Below, piece after piece: positions 7,188 through 15,230 of a DNA stretch of 18,702 bases (the first letter of the stretch is position 1; every line of letters begins with the position of its first letter). The DNA comes from an uncultured Lachnospiraceae bacterium (lineage in GTDB: Bacteria > Bacillota > Clostridia > Lachnospirales > Lachnospiraceae): positions 1 through 18,702 of the forward strand of contig CADCPL010000190.1 in the NCBI GenBank assembly GCA_902803305.1, read 5' to 3'. A program made the translations under genes and the position numbers. The notes under the pieces are model-generated. The model made no database searches. It was not told where the DNA came from and saw only the letters and a list, made by a program, of their open reading frames with translations.

Positions 7188-7216
7188 TTGACAATAAAGA
7201 ATACGATTTCTATACT
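7188..7216 (+). promoter_or_regulatory. Strong predicted sigma-A promoter for the HD-GYP gene
   Basis: A perfect TTGACA (7188-7193) is followed after exactly 17 bases by TATACT (7211-7216). An A-rich tract at 7157-7173 lies upstream where an UP element could act. Transcription would start near 7223, after the ATG at 7219, so that ATG is not on the message and translation must use the ATG at 7240. Confidence 0.85.
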
Positions 7217-7239
7217 AAATGCGAGAGGAGCGTAATCTT

Positions 7240-8301
7240 ATGGAACTTAAAGCCGTCATTGCACTCACACCGGGTGCCGTTGTAGCCGAAGATGTTCTTG
7301 ATCACAAGGGGAATGTGATAATCAAGAAAAACACATCACTCGACAAATTTCTCATCCAAAAGCTGAATATTGCCAAGATAACCTGCATCAATATCAAGGA
7401 GCCGGAGGATTTTGAGACTACTTATTTTGAGAAGATCAGAGTCAGCAAGACTTTCAAGCAGTTCTTTGAGATCTACTCCAAGAATTTCTTTGAATACAAG
7501 GATCTGATGGAACAGTTCCTCAAATCAAGGGTTCCGGTCGATTCGGACAGGTTATTCAGGATAATCGACGAGATCACCACTCCGTTCCGTCACAGCAAGA
7601 TCACCATACTTGATATGCTCTCGGTACTCGAAACGGCCGAGGTTGACTTCCTGTACACCCATTCCATAAATGTTGCTCTGATATGTAACTACACCGCCAA
7701 GTGGTTCCGCCTCGATGAGGAGGATCAGAAAGCGCTTGTATTATGCGGATTCTACTATGATATAGGAAAGTTTAAGATTCCCAGCGAGATACTCCTGAAA
7801 CAGGGAAGCCTTACGGATGAAGAATTTGTCACTATGAAATCTCATACGAACAGAGGCTTCGAGATGCTGCAGTCTTTTGATATCGATGAACGCATCAAGC
7901 TGGCTGCATTGATGCATCACGAGCGCATAGACGGCACAGGCTATCCTCAGGGGCTTGTGGATGAACAGATAGATCAGTTTGCCAAGATAATCGCCATACT
8001 CGACAGTTATGAAGCAATGACCAGCTACAGATCATACAGAGCACCTTTATGCCCTTTCACCGTTATTGAGATATTCGAAAGAGACGGTTACGGAAAATAC
8101 GATACCGGATGTTATATGACATTTCTCGAAAGAATGGTGGAAGAATATATCGGAAAAGAAGTCCAGCTCAATGACGGAACTATATGCGTGGTAGTGCTTA
8201 TCAATAAACAGAAGTATTCACGTCCGATGGTCAAGACTAATGACGGTAAATATATAGATCTTGCAACACAGAAGAATCTGTCGATAAAAAATCTTGTCTG
8301 A
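7240..8301 (+). CDS. HD-GYP domain protein with a degenerate HD dyad
   Basis: HD-GYP proteins usually hydrolyse cyclic di-GMP through a metal cluster. This 353-residue protein has an N-terminal region (1-120) of a type often seen before such domains, then the HD-GYP domain: first helix His141 (HSINVA), the KSH motif (200-202), HHE (226-228), DGTGYP (231-236) and the D-x-Y-x-x-MTSYRSYR helix (255-267). The normal HDIGK motif reads YDIGK (173-177): the histidine is replaced by Tyr173 (codon TAT at 7756-7758). All other landmarks are kept, so activity may be altered or lost. The start ATG at 7240 is chosen because GAGAGGAG (7223-7230) lies nine bases upstream and the in-frame ATG at 7219 precedes the predicted transcript start. 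No sensor or membrane domain is visible. It is monocistronic and convergent with the Nudix gene. Confidence 0.9.
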   Translation: MELKAVIALTPGAVVAEDVLDHKGNVIIKKNTSLDKFLIQKLNIAKITCINIKEPEDFETTYFEKIRVSKTFKQFFEIYSKNFFEYKDLMEQFLKSRVPVDSDRLFRIIDEITTPFRHSKITILDMLSVLETAEVDFLYTHSINVALICNYTAKWFRLDEEDQKALVLCGFYYDIGKFKIPSEILLKQGSLTDEEFVTMKSHTNRGFEMLQSFDIDERIKLAALMHHERIDGTGYPQGLVDEQIDQFAKIIAILDSYEAMTSYRSYRAPLCPFTVIEIFERDGYGKYDTGCYMTFLERMVEEYIGKEVQLNDGTICVVVLINKQKYSRPMVKTNDGKYIDLATQKNLSIKNLV

Positions 8302-8304
8302 CGG

Positions 8305-8742
8305 CTAATCCCATTTGTGATCGCGCCGCATTCTTTTGTATATGCCGTATCCTTTTTCCAGGATATAACGTTCGTTATCAAACTTCAGAAGATGATAGGC
8401 TTCATGGTATTTATAATAGCCGCTGTCTCTGAAATACTCCTCATATTGCGGCGTCGATTCATAACTCTCGGATTTCATCAGATACCAGTGAACTTCCTTT
8501 GATACCGTATCTTCAGGAACAACAAACGAATACAGGGTCCTGTCAATGTATTCGATTATCTGCCCCGTAACGCCGGCTTCTTCTTTTACCTCTCTGAGCG
8601 CTGTGTCCTCATGGCTCTCGCCCTGCTCCACGGTTCCTTTCGGTAAAACCCAGCCTTCATATTTATTGTTGTAGTTTTTGTACAGCAAGAGGATCTTACC
8701 CCTATGGATAACAAGTCCTCCGCAACTGACAGCTTCTATCAT
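8305..8742 (-). CDS. Nudix hydrolase
   Basis: This 145-residue enzyme belongs to the Nudix family, which cleaves nucleoside diphosphates linked to another group. The Nudix box is intact: G-x5-E-x7-REV-x-EE-x-G-V in the stretch from GTVEQGESHEDTA through LREVKEEAGV (about 36-58), with the metal-binding REVKEE glutamates present. LPKGTVEQGES resembles diadenosine polyphosphate hydrolase-type members, but the substrate cannot be settled from sequence. The start ATG at 8742 has AAAGGA ten bases upstream. It is the last gene after the class B PBP (32-base gap) and its stop is three bases from the end of the convergent HD-GYP gene. A role in nucleotide clean-up is the default; a cell-wall link is only suggested by position. 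Confidence 0.9.
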   Translation of the reverse strand: MIEAVSCGGLVIHRGKILLLYKNYNNKYEGWVLPKGTVEQGESHEDTALREVKEEAGVTGQIIEYIDRTLYSFVVPEDTVSKEVHWYLMKSESYESTPQYEEYFRDSGYYKYHEAYHLLKFDNERYILEKGYGIYKRMRRDHKWD

Positions 8743-8762
8743 TCTTCATATATCCTTTTATC

Positions 8763-8785
8763 ATAACAATGATATCATTTGTTAT
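8763..8785. repeat. AT-rich near-perfect palindrome at the PBP stop codon
   Basis: A 23-base inverted repeat with arms ATAACA and TGTTAT encloses the self-complementary core ATGATATCAT with one bulged T. It covers the stop codon of the PBP gene and most of the gap before the Nudix gene. No T-run follows it on the minus strand, so it is not a classic terminator; it could be a processing or pausing hairpin, or chance. Confidence 0.5.
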
Positions 8786-10241
8786 AATACGCGTCAAACA
8801 CTCTTTTGGCTATCGGTACCGCCACGGCACCTCCCGATCCGCCGCCTTCAACTATGACCGTAACTGCGATCTCCGGCTCATCTGTTCCCGCAAAGCCGGT
8901 AAACCATGCATGCGACAGTGATTTGTTCGATGAATACTCGGCCGAACCGGTTTTACCCGATATATCATATCCCTGCGTATCAAATGCTCTTCTGCCTGTT
9001 CCGTTAACCACAACTTCTCTCATCATCTTACGAAGACCGGCCGCATATGTTTCATCAATAATACGGCCGTATTCCCTTATTCTTGTCTTTCTGATAACAC
9101 CGCCGTCGGTATTTTGTATCTCTGAGACAACATATGGTTTCATAAGTATTCCGTCATTTGCGATAGCGGATGTTATCATAAGCATATGTATGGGACTGAT
9201 AAGTGTTTTCCCCTGACCTATACCGGTCTGAAGGAGTTCATCGGTCGAGGAATCCACCCCCAGATCGGAGTATGCTTTTGAGTATTTAAACGGCAGCGGC
9301 AGATCTCTGCCGAACAAAAGCTCATCAAGAGTATCGGCAAATCTCTTCTTATCAAGCTGTGAGGATATATTGGCAAAAGATGAGTTACATGAATTGGCAA
9401 AGCTGTCATCAAAATTCATCCAACCGTGACTCTGTTCGTTATAACAGTTTATTATCGATCCTTTGTATTCAAAACTGCCCTTACACTCAAATCCGTAATC
9501 GGATATATTTCCGCCATGCTCTTTCAGATATTCAAGAGCAGTCACTATCTTAAATGTTGATCCGGGAGGATATGATCCGAGAAATGCCCTGTTAAGCAGT
9601 ACACTGTCCTCACTCTCGGAAAGCACATCCCATCTTCCGATCACTTCATTAGGATCAAAATCAGGCTTGGACACTACGCAGAGTATCTCGCCGGTACGAA
9701 CGTTCATTGCAACGACAGCGCCTTTTTTCTCATCCATGGCATCATAAGCTGCTTCCTGCATTGCGGTATCAAGCGTTGATACAACGTTGTCACCGTGATT
9801 TTTCCTTCCGGCCAGATCATTGGATATCCTGTCTGCTATATTACCGTCACACGTGAGCAATGTATAGTTTTCCATGCTCTCAAGCCCGAGTACACCATGC
9901 GTTGAATAGCCGACTATATGGGCGAACGTATTCCTGTACGGATAGCTTCTGTAGTATCCGCCGTCATTATCAGACAGAGTTGTTGCAAGAACGTTTCCCT
10001 CTCTTGAAAGGATATCTCCCCTGATAAGTCGCGATTCAAGAAGCGACTGTCGTTTATTATATGTGCTGTTAATGACATCCGGTGCCTTTACACGGGTAAA
10101 ATAGCCCAAATAAACGAGCATTGCCAGGAACAGGAAGAGAAAAAGGTATGTTATGACACCTATCTCCCTGTTAGAATCCACATGTCTCCTTCCGGGCTTC
10201 ACCTTCTGAGGTTTTGAGATGATCTTTTGCAGGATCTTCAT
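8775..10241 (-). CDS. Class B penicillin-binding protein (PbpA/FtsI-like transpeptidase)
   Basis: This 488-residue membrane-anchored transpeptidase cross-links peptidoglycan outside the cell. It has one N-terminal membrane helix (about 28-48), the IRGDILSREG motif (73-82) typical of class B PBPs, and a complete active site: SxxK as Ser228-Thr-Phe-Lys231, SxN as Ser284-Cys-Asn286 and KTG at 430-432. No PASTA domain is present and the non-catalytic N-domain is short, as in the PbpA subgroup of Actinobacteria and Clostridia (about 490 residues) rather than full-length FtsI or PBP2. The ATG at 10241 has GGAGTAGG upstream inside the end of the SEDS gene, four bases away, so the two are coupled. 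It should act with that SEDS glycosyltransferase as one synthase. Confidence 0.94.
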   Translation of the reverse strand: MKILQKIISKPQKVKPGRRHVDSNREIGVITYLFLFLFLAMLVYLGYFTRVKAPDVINSTYNKRQSLLESRLIRGDILSREGNVLATTLSDNDGGYYRSYPYRNTFAHIVGYSTHGVLGLESMENYTLLTCDGNIADRISNDLAGRKNHGDNVVSTLDTAMQEAAYDAMDEKKGAVVAMNVRTGEILCVVSKPDFDPNEVIGRWDVLSESEDSVLLNRAFLGSYPPGSTFKIVTALEYLKEHGGNISDYGFECKGSFEYKGSIINCYNEQSHGWMNFDDSFANSCNSSFANISSQLDKKRFADTLDELLFGRDLPLPFKYSKAYSDLGVDSSTDELLQTGIGQGKTLISPIHMLMITSAIANDGILMKPYVVSEIQNTDGGVIRKTRIREYGRIIDETYAAGLRKMMREVVVNGTGRRAFDTQGYDISGKTGSAEYSSNKSLSHAWFTGFAGTDEPEIAVTVIVEGGGSGGAVAVPIAKRVFDAYYNK

Positions 10242-10245
10242 AAGC

Positions 10246-11610
10246 CTACTCCAGTTCCACTATGCCTAGTTGTTCTGTTTTAAAATCGGAAGCCACCGGC
10301 GTCCTTGTGTTATCTTTTCCCTTGCTTATATACAGTCCCTGTATAACGGCGAATACACAGCATGTTACCGCAACACTCGTTCCGCCGTAACTGACCAGCG
10401 GCAACGTAACTCCCGTAAGAGGTATAAACTTGATGACTCCGCCTATCGTAAGGAATACCTGGAAAATATAAGCAACGGACAGGCCCAGCGCAACAAGTTT
10501 AAAGAATGGATCGTCAAACTTCATGGAAATATTCATGAACATGATGAAACAAGACAGACACAAAAGGATAAGACACATTCCAAAAACGACACCAAGTTCC
10601 TCGCATATTGCGGCAAAGATAAAATCAGCCGCAACCACAGGTATCGTATCCGGTGCTCCCTGCCCTATTCCCATCCCGAGCCATCCTCCGGTACCGATGG
10701 CAAAAAGGCTCTGCGCTATCTGATAGCCGGCATCGGTGATATTTCCCATGGGATCAAGAAAAGCGGTAACTCTTACCCGCACGTGGCGAAACAGCTTATA
10801 TCCGGCGATCGCACCTGCCGCACCCGTTAAGAATCCGATAAGATAATACAGGACATTTCTGCTCGCAGCGTAAAGCATGGCAAAATAAACGACAAAGAAT
10901 ATGATCGCGCTTCCGAGGTCTTTTGATGCAACAAGAAGAAGGACGTGCACGATCGCTATAGCCGCACTGATGAGATAATCCTTCAGCTTGTGACCGTGTG
11001 CCAGTACCGCGGCTATCGCAAATACAAATATGATCTTTACGTATTCCGACGGCTGGAAAGTGTAGCTCGCTATATGGATATTGAGTTTTGAACCGTTTAT
11101 CACTCTGGAAAAAGCAAGGACCGCTGCAAGTGATCCGACACCCACCGCAACATATGCCCATTTAAACTTTTCGAAAAAACGTATCCTGCTGATAATATAT
11201 GGAACTATAAGCGTTACAACAACCGATCCGATAACTATATAAAACTGCCGCATTGCCTTGTTGTAGGATATCCTTGTCAGGATCAGAAGCCCTATCGTTA
11301 TAAGCATACACATGTTATTGATTATCAGTATGTTCGCCCTGGGATATATGAGCCTGTATGCTGCAAGTATCGCAAGTATACCGAGCTGCTGTATCAGATA
11401 GGCCCGAAGATATATGATATCCGATTTTTGTGCATATAAGGATACAAATCCCAGGAAATGCACAAGGACCATGAAGAAATTCTGGCGAAGATAAATACCT
11501 TTGCGGTCATATTCGTTTCCGAATCGGAAAACCGCAAAACACTGGATCGTATATATTGACATGCAGATTATCATCAGATATCTGGATATTTCTATGATTA
11601 TCCTGCCCAC
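10246..11610 (-). CDS. SEDS family peptidoglycan glycosyltransferase (FtsW/RodA/SpoVE type)
   Basis: SEDS proteins polymerise lipid II into glycan strands together with a class B PBP. The 454-residue protein is almost entirely hydrophobic, with roughly 10-12 membrane helices and an extended N-terminal half. Family motifs are FQPSEYVK (185-192), KDLGSA (230-235), DAGYQIAQSLFAIGTGGW (293-310), AADFIFAAICEELG (327-340) and the C-terminal PLTGVTLPLVSYGGTS (397-412). Asp329 corresponds to the catalytic Asp of the HTDFIF motif in other SEDS proteins (here AADFIF, His-Thr replaced by Ala-Ala). The start is GTG at 11610, only two bases after the U32 stop, with a weak site (GGAAT), so coupling is likely. 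The adjacent PBP supports a RodA-PbpA-like pair; whether it builds septal, lateral or spore wall cannot be told. Confidence 0.94.
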   Translation of the reverse strand: MGRIIIEISRYLMIICMSIYTIQCFAVFRFGNEYDRKGIYLRQNFFMVLVHFLGFVSLYAQKSDIIYLRAYLIQQLGILAILAAYRLIYPRANILIINNMCMLITIGLLILTRISYNKAMRQFYIVIGSVVVTLIVPYIISRIRFFEKFKWAYVAVGVGSLAAVLAFSRVINGSKLNIHIASYTFQPSEYVKIIFVFAIAAVLAHGHKLKDYLISAAIAIVHVLLLVASKDLGSAIIFFVVYFAMLYAASRNVLYYLIGFLTGAAGAIAGYKLFRHVRVRVTAFLDPMGNITDAGYQIAQSLFAIGTGGWLGMGIGQGAPDTIPVVAADFIFAAICEELGVVFGMCLILLCLSCFIMFMNISMKFDDPFFKLVALGLSVAYIFQVFLTIGGVIKFIPLTGVTLPLVSYGGTSVAVTCCVFAVIQGLYISKGKDNTRTPVASDFKTEQLGIVELE

Positions 11611-11612
11611 TT

Positions 11613-13739
11613 TTATTCCACGCCTCTTTTTATATGTCCCCTTGTGTATGTATCAATAAGACAGACATCCGTTGATCCGTCATGCTGTCTGTGCTCATTG
11701 TATTTCTTAAGGACAGATCTTACGTCATCAGGTTTTTCATCAGTAAAGCAAAACCTTACCGATGAAGGCTTCAGCTTCCTGAACAACATGCTCTCGTCAG
11801 TGATATCGAGCTTTATACAGTTATAAATTATATTGGTGCATTCATCACATCTGCATAGAACAGGCAGTTTTTCTTTTTTTCTGTCCTCTATATAGATAAG
11901 TTGCCCGCCCTTTTTTCGGTCACATCCGAATTTTGTGTTATATACGCAGTTTGCGCTTACCATCATCGGAAGCCTGCCGTAAACTATAAGTTCCTCTCCC
12001 GTTACGCCGCGCTTTTCAAGTTCTCTTTCATTAAGTTCAACGGGTACGGTTGATAACGTTATGCCATGAGTCATGTAATACTCATATGCTTCATGATTAT
12101 ATGCATACAAATGTATATCAGCAATGGTCTCTCCGCTATAATGCATATTATTCAGTATCGAAAGCGATTCAAGGTTCGATATATAAAATCCCGAAACGGG
12201 ACTGTCCATGCACTGACTTACAAATTCCTCAACAGTTCTCTTGCTGTTGGATCTGCCGTCATCCCTTATAACATACGGAAGGGCTGCGTAAACTTTCTTG
12301 TCTTTCAGATCATATTCTTTAAATATATCTTTATGAAACATCCCCATCGGGATGATCACTCCGTCAATATCCGAAGACAGTACGGCTCTTAGCTGTTCCT
12401 CATTGATGACCGAAACATTGACATGCAAGGTTTCATCGGTTTTTGTACATAACGGCTTAGTCCTTTTGATATCCGGATATTCGGCCGACCTGTGAAAAGG
12501 CGATACAAGACTGTTTCTAAATGCATCCAGTCCTATCCGCCTGATCTCATTGAGTTTTCCGTTCGGAAGGAACAGGCCGGGATCACATGATACGATACAG
12601 TCCGTTACAGAAAAGCCGGAACCCCCGGATCGGATGAGCTGTTTTCGCACACTTTCCTCTGTGAGCATGCAGTTTCTTGCAGGCTCCGGGGTAATGCCGG
12701 TGCTGCATGTAATGCTCCGCCTGTCATCATACACATCGATAACCGGTTCCGATCCGGCGCGTATACTGCACCTGATATTTACGGGTATCGGATAAGCTTC
12801 AGCCGATATTTCCTCTTTTTGATCAAATGCCGAAGAGTACGACGGTGAATCGACCGTTATCATATCTTTGCTGTTATGCTGATGATAATAGCCTTCGCAG
12901 TTTCCGCCTCTTGTATATCTTGATATTAGCCTTGCCCTGTCGGCAGGATCAACCTCATATTTGACACCCGAAAGACACAGATCCATATATTTTCTGTATA
13001 CGCTCGTAACGGCATGGACATATTCACTGTCCTTCATGCGGCCCTCGATCTTAAATGAACTGATACCTGCTCCGATGAGCTCAGGTATCATATCGATAAC
13101 GCACATATCCTTCAGGCTCAGATAATAATGATCGTCATAAGGAAGTCTGCAGGGCTGGGCGCATCTGCCTCTGTTTCCGCTGCGTCCCCCGATGAATGAA
13201 GACATGAGGCATTTGCCGGAATAGCAGTAGCACATGCTGCCGTGTATGAAGCATTCTATCTCCATACCGGTATCAGCCATTCTTCTTATCTCATCAAGAG
13301 ACAGTTCCCGTGCCGGAACCACCCTCTTTACCCCGAGATCTTTCAGTATCTCAAAACCGGAAGCGTTTGTTACGGCAGCCTGAGTACTCACATGGATCGG
13401 AAGCTTCGGAAAGGCCCTGTTTATGACCGACATGACTCCGATATCCTGTACTATCACACCATCAAGTCCGTAAATGTAAGGCTCATACAGAAGATCTGCG
13501 ATATCTTCTATCTCCCGGTCTTTAAAAAGCGTATTGACAGTAAGATATATCTTTACGCCACGCATATGAGCGATATCAAGCGCACTTTTTAGCTCATCCG
13601 CTGAAAAATTAGCCGCCGATGCCCTGGCCCCGAAGCGATCCAGTCCCAGATAAACCGCATCGGCACCTGCATTTACCGCAGCAATAAAGCAATCATATGA
13701 TCCGGCAGGTGCCAGCAATTCAACTTTTTTTTCGTTCAT
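11613..13739 (-). CDS. Large U32 family peptidase / RlhA-type protein
   Basis: This 708-residue protein belongs to the U32 family, once named collagenase-like peptidases and now linked to RNA hydroxylation (RlhA, TrhP) and related Fe-S chemistry. The N-terminal TIM-barrel half starts ELLAPAGSYDCFIAAVNAGA (7-26, shown as the family signature) with DAVYLGLDRFGAR following. The conserved cysteine segment has Cys170, Cys172, Cys177, Cys193 and Cys197 around SGKCLMSSFIGGRSGNRG (174-191), and FKIEGRMKDSEYV (229-241) follows. The C-terminal half contains more cysteines (PVLCRCDECTNIIYNC near 630-645) and matches the longer RlhA-like subgroup. The frame also has TTG at 13745, but ATG at 13739 with TAAGGT nine bases upstream is preferred. 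It is followed directly by the SEDS gene. The RNA target is not determinable here. Confidence 0.9.
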   Translation of the reverse strand: MNEKKVELLAPAGSYDCFIAAVNAGADAVYLGLDRFGARASAANFSADELKSALDIAHMRGVKIYLTVNTLFKDREIEDIADLLYEPYIYGLDGVIVQDIGVMSVINRAFPKLPIHVSTQAAVTNASGFEILKDLGVKRVVPARELSLDEIRRMADTGMEIECFIHGSMCYCYSGKCLMSSFIGGRSGNRGRCAQPCRLPYDDHYYLSLKDMCVIDMIPELIGAGISSFKIEGRMKDSEYVHAVTSVYRKYMDLCLSGVKYEVDPADRARLISRYTRGGNCEGYYHQHNSKDMITVDSPSYSSAFDQKEEISAEAYPIPVNIRCSIRAGSEPVIDVYDDRRSITCSTGITPEPARNCMLTEESVRKQLIRSGGSGFSVTDCIVSCDPGLFLPNGKLNEIRRIGLDAFRNSLVSPFHRSAEYPDIKRTKPLCTKTDETLHVNVSVINEEQLRAVLSSDIDGVIIPMGMFHKDIFKEYDLKDKKVYAALPYVIRDDGRSNSKRTVEEFVSQCMDSPVSGFYISNLESLSILNNMHYSGETIADIHLYAYNHEAYEYYMTHGITLSTVPVELNERELEKRGVTGEELIVYGRLPMMVSANCVYNTKFGCDRKKGGQLIYIEDRKKEKLPVLCRCDECTNIIYNCIKLDITDESMLFRKLKPSSVRFCFTDEKPDDVRSVLKKYNEHRQHDGSTDVCLIDTYTRGHIKRGVE

Positions 13740-13756
13740 ATGCAACAGACCTTACA

Positions 13757-13784
13757 ATAATAAAAGGATGTCCGAAGACATCCT
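13757..13784 (-). terminator. Rho-independent terminator or attenuator behind zapA, UUCG loop
   Basis: On the minus strand an 8-bp perfect stem AGGATGTC/GACATCCT (13784-13777 and 13772-13765) closes the very stable TTCG tetraloop and is followed by TTTATTATT. It starts six bases after the zapA stop and ends 18 bases before the U32 ATG's Shine-Dalgarno region. The T-tract is interrupted, so read-through into U32-SEDS-PBP-Nudix is plausible. Confidence 0.8.
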
Positions 13785-13789
13785 CATGA

Positions 13790-14137
13790 TCATTTTCCCT
13801 GGATACTCTTGATCTGCTTTTCTCTGCTCTCCAGCTTTATCTGAGATGCTATGAGTTCATGCTTAAGATCATAAAGTTCACGATCCTTGGCCTCTATCTC
13901 GTCCTGTAATGATTCGATCTCTTTCTTGACCTTGAAATAATCATCGGCTATGTTGAGCAGCAACAATACGTTCTGCATATCCGCCGGCTGTCTTCTGAAG
14001 GAATCAACATTATTATATTCTGCGATCTTGTTATTGATATATGAAGATACCTTTTGCAGATACTCTTCACTTTCATTTCCGCTAAGGGTGATGACCTTTC
14101 CACCTATAACGACTTCGATATCATTATTTCCGACCAT
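13790..14137 (-). CDS. zapA: Cell division protein ZapA
   Basis: ZapA binds FtsZ and bundles protofilaments at the division ring in the cytoplasm. The 115-residue protein has the ZapA N-domain (DIEVVIGGKVITLSGNESEEYLQKVSSYI, roughly 6-34, beginning with a beta hairpin), followed by the conserved NVLLLLNIADDYFK segment (about 55-68) and a long C-terminal coiled coil rich in Lys/Glu (about 68-112). Length fits Firmicute ZapA plus extended coil. The ATG at 14137 has AGGAGG six bases upstream. It has its own extended -10 promoter and lies between ruvB and the U32 gene, with a terminator behind it. Its proximity to the SEDS-PBP pair suits a division role. Confidence 0.88.
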   Translation of the reverse strand: MVGNNDIEVVIGGKVITLSGNESEEYLQKVSSYINNKIAEYNNVDSFRRQPADMQNVLLLLNIADDYFKVKKEIESLQDEIEAKDRELYDLKHELIASQIKLESREKQIKSIQGK

Positions 14138-14174
14138 CTGTGCCTCCTAAATTGGCTTACGCCCATCTCAATAG

Positions 14175-14202
14175 ATTATATCAGATTAGACCAATAAAAC
14201 AA
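14175..14202 (-). promoter_or_regulatory. Predicted extended -10 promoter for zapA
   Basis: On the minus strand TTGTTT (14202-14197) is followed after 16 bases by TATAAT (14180-14175), preceded by TGA to give an extended -10. It lies just after the ruvB stop and 38 bases before the zapA ATG, so zapA (and possibly the wall genes behind it) can be expressed independently of ruvAB. Confidence 0.7.
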
Positions 14203-14206
14203 CCTT

Positions 14207-15217
14207 TTATTTGGATGCATCAGCTGTCGCCTCATCCAGCCCGAAATGCCGATAGCAAAGCCCGGAAGCCACCCTTCCCTGCGGCGTCCTGTTGATAAAA
14301 CCTATCTGAAGAAGATACGGTTCGATAACATCCGATATTGTACCGGCATCCTCGCCGATCGCAGCAGCAAGCGTATCAAGTCCGACAGGTCCTCCCGAAA
14401 ACTTGTGGATCATCGTAAGCAGCATATTGCGATCCGACTGATCCAATCCCATCGGATCAACACCCATCAGATCCAGCGCCTCTACAGCCACAGCTTCGGT
14501 TATTACTCCGTCATGCCTTACCTGCGCAAAATCCCTGACCCTCTTAAGAAGACGATTGGCAAGTCTCGGTGTTCCCCTGCTCCTTCTGGCAAGTTCATAT
14601 GCTCCGCCTGGCTCTATTGATACATCAAGTATAGCGGCCGAATGCCTGATAATGGTCGACAGTTCATCGGGATTGTAAAACTGCAGCCTGTGAATCACTC
14701 CGAAACGGTCTCTCAAAGGTGCCGTAAGCAGACCCGCCCTTGTCGTTGCACCGACAAGAGTGAACTTGGGAAGATCAAGTCTTATGGATCTGGCTGTAGG
14801 GCCCTTTCCCACCATTATATCGATAGCATAATCTTCCATGGCCGGGTACAGAACCTCTTCAACCTGTCTGTTCAGGCGGTGTATCTCATCTATGAACAGA
14901 ACGTCTCCCTCGGATAACCCGTTAAGGATCGCGGCTATCTCACCCGGCTTCTCAATGGCCGGCCCGCTCGTGGTCTTGATATGAACTCCCATTTCATTGG
15001 CTATAATGCATGCAAGAGTTGTCTTGCCCAGACCCGGAGGTCCGTAAAAAAGCACATGATCAAGTGTATCATGGCGGCGCTTTGCCGCTTCGATGTACAC
15101 CTTGAGATTCTCCTTGGCCTTCTCCTGCCCTATATATTCATCAAGCTTCTGCGGACGAAGACTGCCTTCTATCTTGATATCTTCTTCTGTAAGATTGGTC
15201 TCTATCGTTCTCTTCAT
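14207..15217 (-). CDS. ruvB: Holliday junction branch migration ATPase RuvB
   Basis: RuvB is the hexameric AAA+ motor that drives Holliday junction branch migration with RuvA. The 336 residues match family length. The AAA+ core has the start SLRPQKLDEYIGQEKAKENL (19-38), Walker A GPPGLGKT (59-66), Walker B with DEIH (110-113), and the sensor/finger stretch GATTRAG. The C-terminal winged helix includes RGTPRLANRLLKRVRDFAQV and the end TPQGRVAS. The ATG at 15217 has GGGAAGAA upstream. It starts 13 bases after ruvA and is co-transcribed with it. No deviation from the family was seen. Confidence 0.98.
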   Translation of the reverse strand: MKRTIETNLTEEDIKIEGSLRPQKLDEYIGQEKAKENLKVYIEAAKRRHDTLDHVLFYGPPGLGKTTLACIIANEMGVHIKTTSGPAIEKPGEIAAILNGLSEGDVLFIDEIHRLNRQVEEVLYPAMEDYAIDIMVGKGPTARSIRLDLPKFTLVGATTRAGLLTAPLRDRFGVIHRLQFYNPDELSTIIRHSAAILDVSIEPGGAYELARRSRGTPRLANRLLKRVRDFAQVRHDGVITEAVAVEALDLMGVDPMGLDQSDRNMLLTMIHKFSGGPVGLDTLAAAIGEDAGTISDVIEPYLLQIGFINRTPQGRVASGLCYRHFGLDEATADASK

Positions 15218-15230
15218 TGCATGTTCTTCC

